Shown here: positions 23,097 to 23,275 of the stretch, piece after piece
Numbering within the stretch: the stretch's first letter is position 1
Layout of the letters: each line of letters opens with the position of its first letter
Source: Oscillospiraceae bacterium
GTDB taxonomy: Bacteria; Bacillota_A; Clostridia; Oscillospirales; WRJC01
Direction: 5' to 3'
Length of the DNA: 23,275 bases
Assembly (NCBI GenBank): GCA_009782405.1
Contig: WRJC01000049.1
Coordinates: 1-23,275 of the forward strand
Made by a program: the position numbers and the translations under genes
Notes under the pieces: model-generated
Databases searched by the model: none
The model's input: the letters and a program-made list of their open reading frames with translations, nothing else
What the model was told of the DNA's origin: nothing

Positions 23097-23275
23097 ATGA
23101 AAAAAAGCGATATGTGGCTCGCGCCCGTCAAAAAATACGCGCCGCCGAAATACCCGAATCTCATAGATGCCGGAATCACCCCCGCCATTCTTCGCAAGCT
23201 GCCCACGCGCTGGCAAAAAAACGCCGCAGTCGTGGCCGCGGCGGGGGGGCGCGGGGCGCGTGCGCCTTCTTCTTG
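23097..23275 (+). CDS. unrecognised protein, 5' part only (runs off the window)
   Basis: The ATG at 23097 has AGGGG 10 nt upstream and lies 26 nt after the rhamnosidase stop, so co-transcription is likely. The 59 visible residues begin with a basic, proline-rich segment (MKKSDMWLAPVKKYAPPKYP), then LRKLPTRWQKN, then a small hydrophobic stretch (AAVVAAAGG). This layout could be a cytosolic lead-in to a membrane anchor. A run of seven G at 23243-23249 makes the frame past that point less certain. I do not recognise the family. Confidence 0.5.
   Translation, partial: MKKSDMWLAPVKKYAPPKYPNLIDAGITPAILRKLPTRWQKNAAVVAAAGGRGARAPSS

Overview
The window looks like a piece of a Gram-positive, Firmicutes/Clostridia-type chromosome. 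Evidence for this is the strong GGAGG-type ribosome binding sites, many near-consensus sigma-A promoters (TTGACA-17/18-TATAAT), an alcohol-acetyltransferase-like/DUF6320 gene pair, Rpn/PDDEXK_2 proteins and a GH78 rhamnosidase. The species cannot be named from the sequence. Base composition is patchy: about 2.1-7.9 kb and the ATPase gene at 18.9-20.5 kb are visibly AT-richer than the ABC transporter block and the rhamnosidase. This fits an accessory region assembled from several sources.

Left region (1-5.7 kb): an 83-bp inverted pair of GTAG-headed palindromes (REPIN-like); an N-terminally truncated Rpn-family nuclease; an ADP-ribosylglycohydrolase on the minus strand; a short DUF1016/YhcG-like fragment; and a two-gene unit made of an SF2 helicase fused to a C-terminal HNH nuclease plus a small HD hydrolase of the MESH1/SpoT type. 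Just after it lie the last 23 nt of a tRNA gene (T-loop to CCA) followed by a terminator. That is the expected distal scar of an element integrated into a tRNA 3' end. It suggests the helicase-HNH/HD genes sit at the right end of a genomic island.

Middle (5.7-9.0 kb): a condensation-fold acyltransferase-like protein and an overlapping zinc-ribbon membrane protein (DUF6320) form one operon. It converges on a minus-strand amidohydrolase that has its own promoter and operator-like palindromes.

Core (9.2-18.9 kb): two consecutive operons are built on the same plan. Each has a sigma-A promoter, a tiny leader ORF (9 and 11 codons) with its own ribosome binding site, mutually exclusive hairpins, an intrinsic terminator, and then structural genes. 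Operon 1 encodes two half-ABC exporters and a P-loop NTPase. Operon 2 encodes an RsgA-type ribosome-associated GTPase and two more half-ABC exporters. The layout is what one expects of attenuation-controlled, ribosome-stress-inducible export and resistance genes. The combination of an RsgA paralogue with four half-exporters is the best candidate here for an undescribed system. A 31-codon remnant resembling a DNA methyltransferase motif lies between the operons.

Right region (18.9-23.3 kb): an AAA ATPase/PD-(D/E)XK protein with its own promoter starting 5 bp after the last ABC gene, a GH78-like alpha-L-rhamnosidase with a beta-sandwich-like insertion, and the 5' end of an unrecognised gene that runs off the window.
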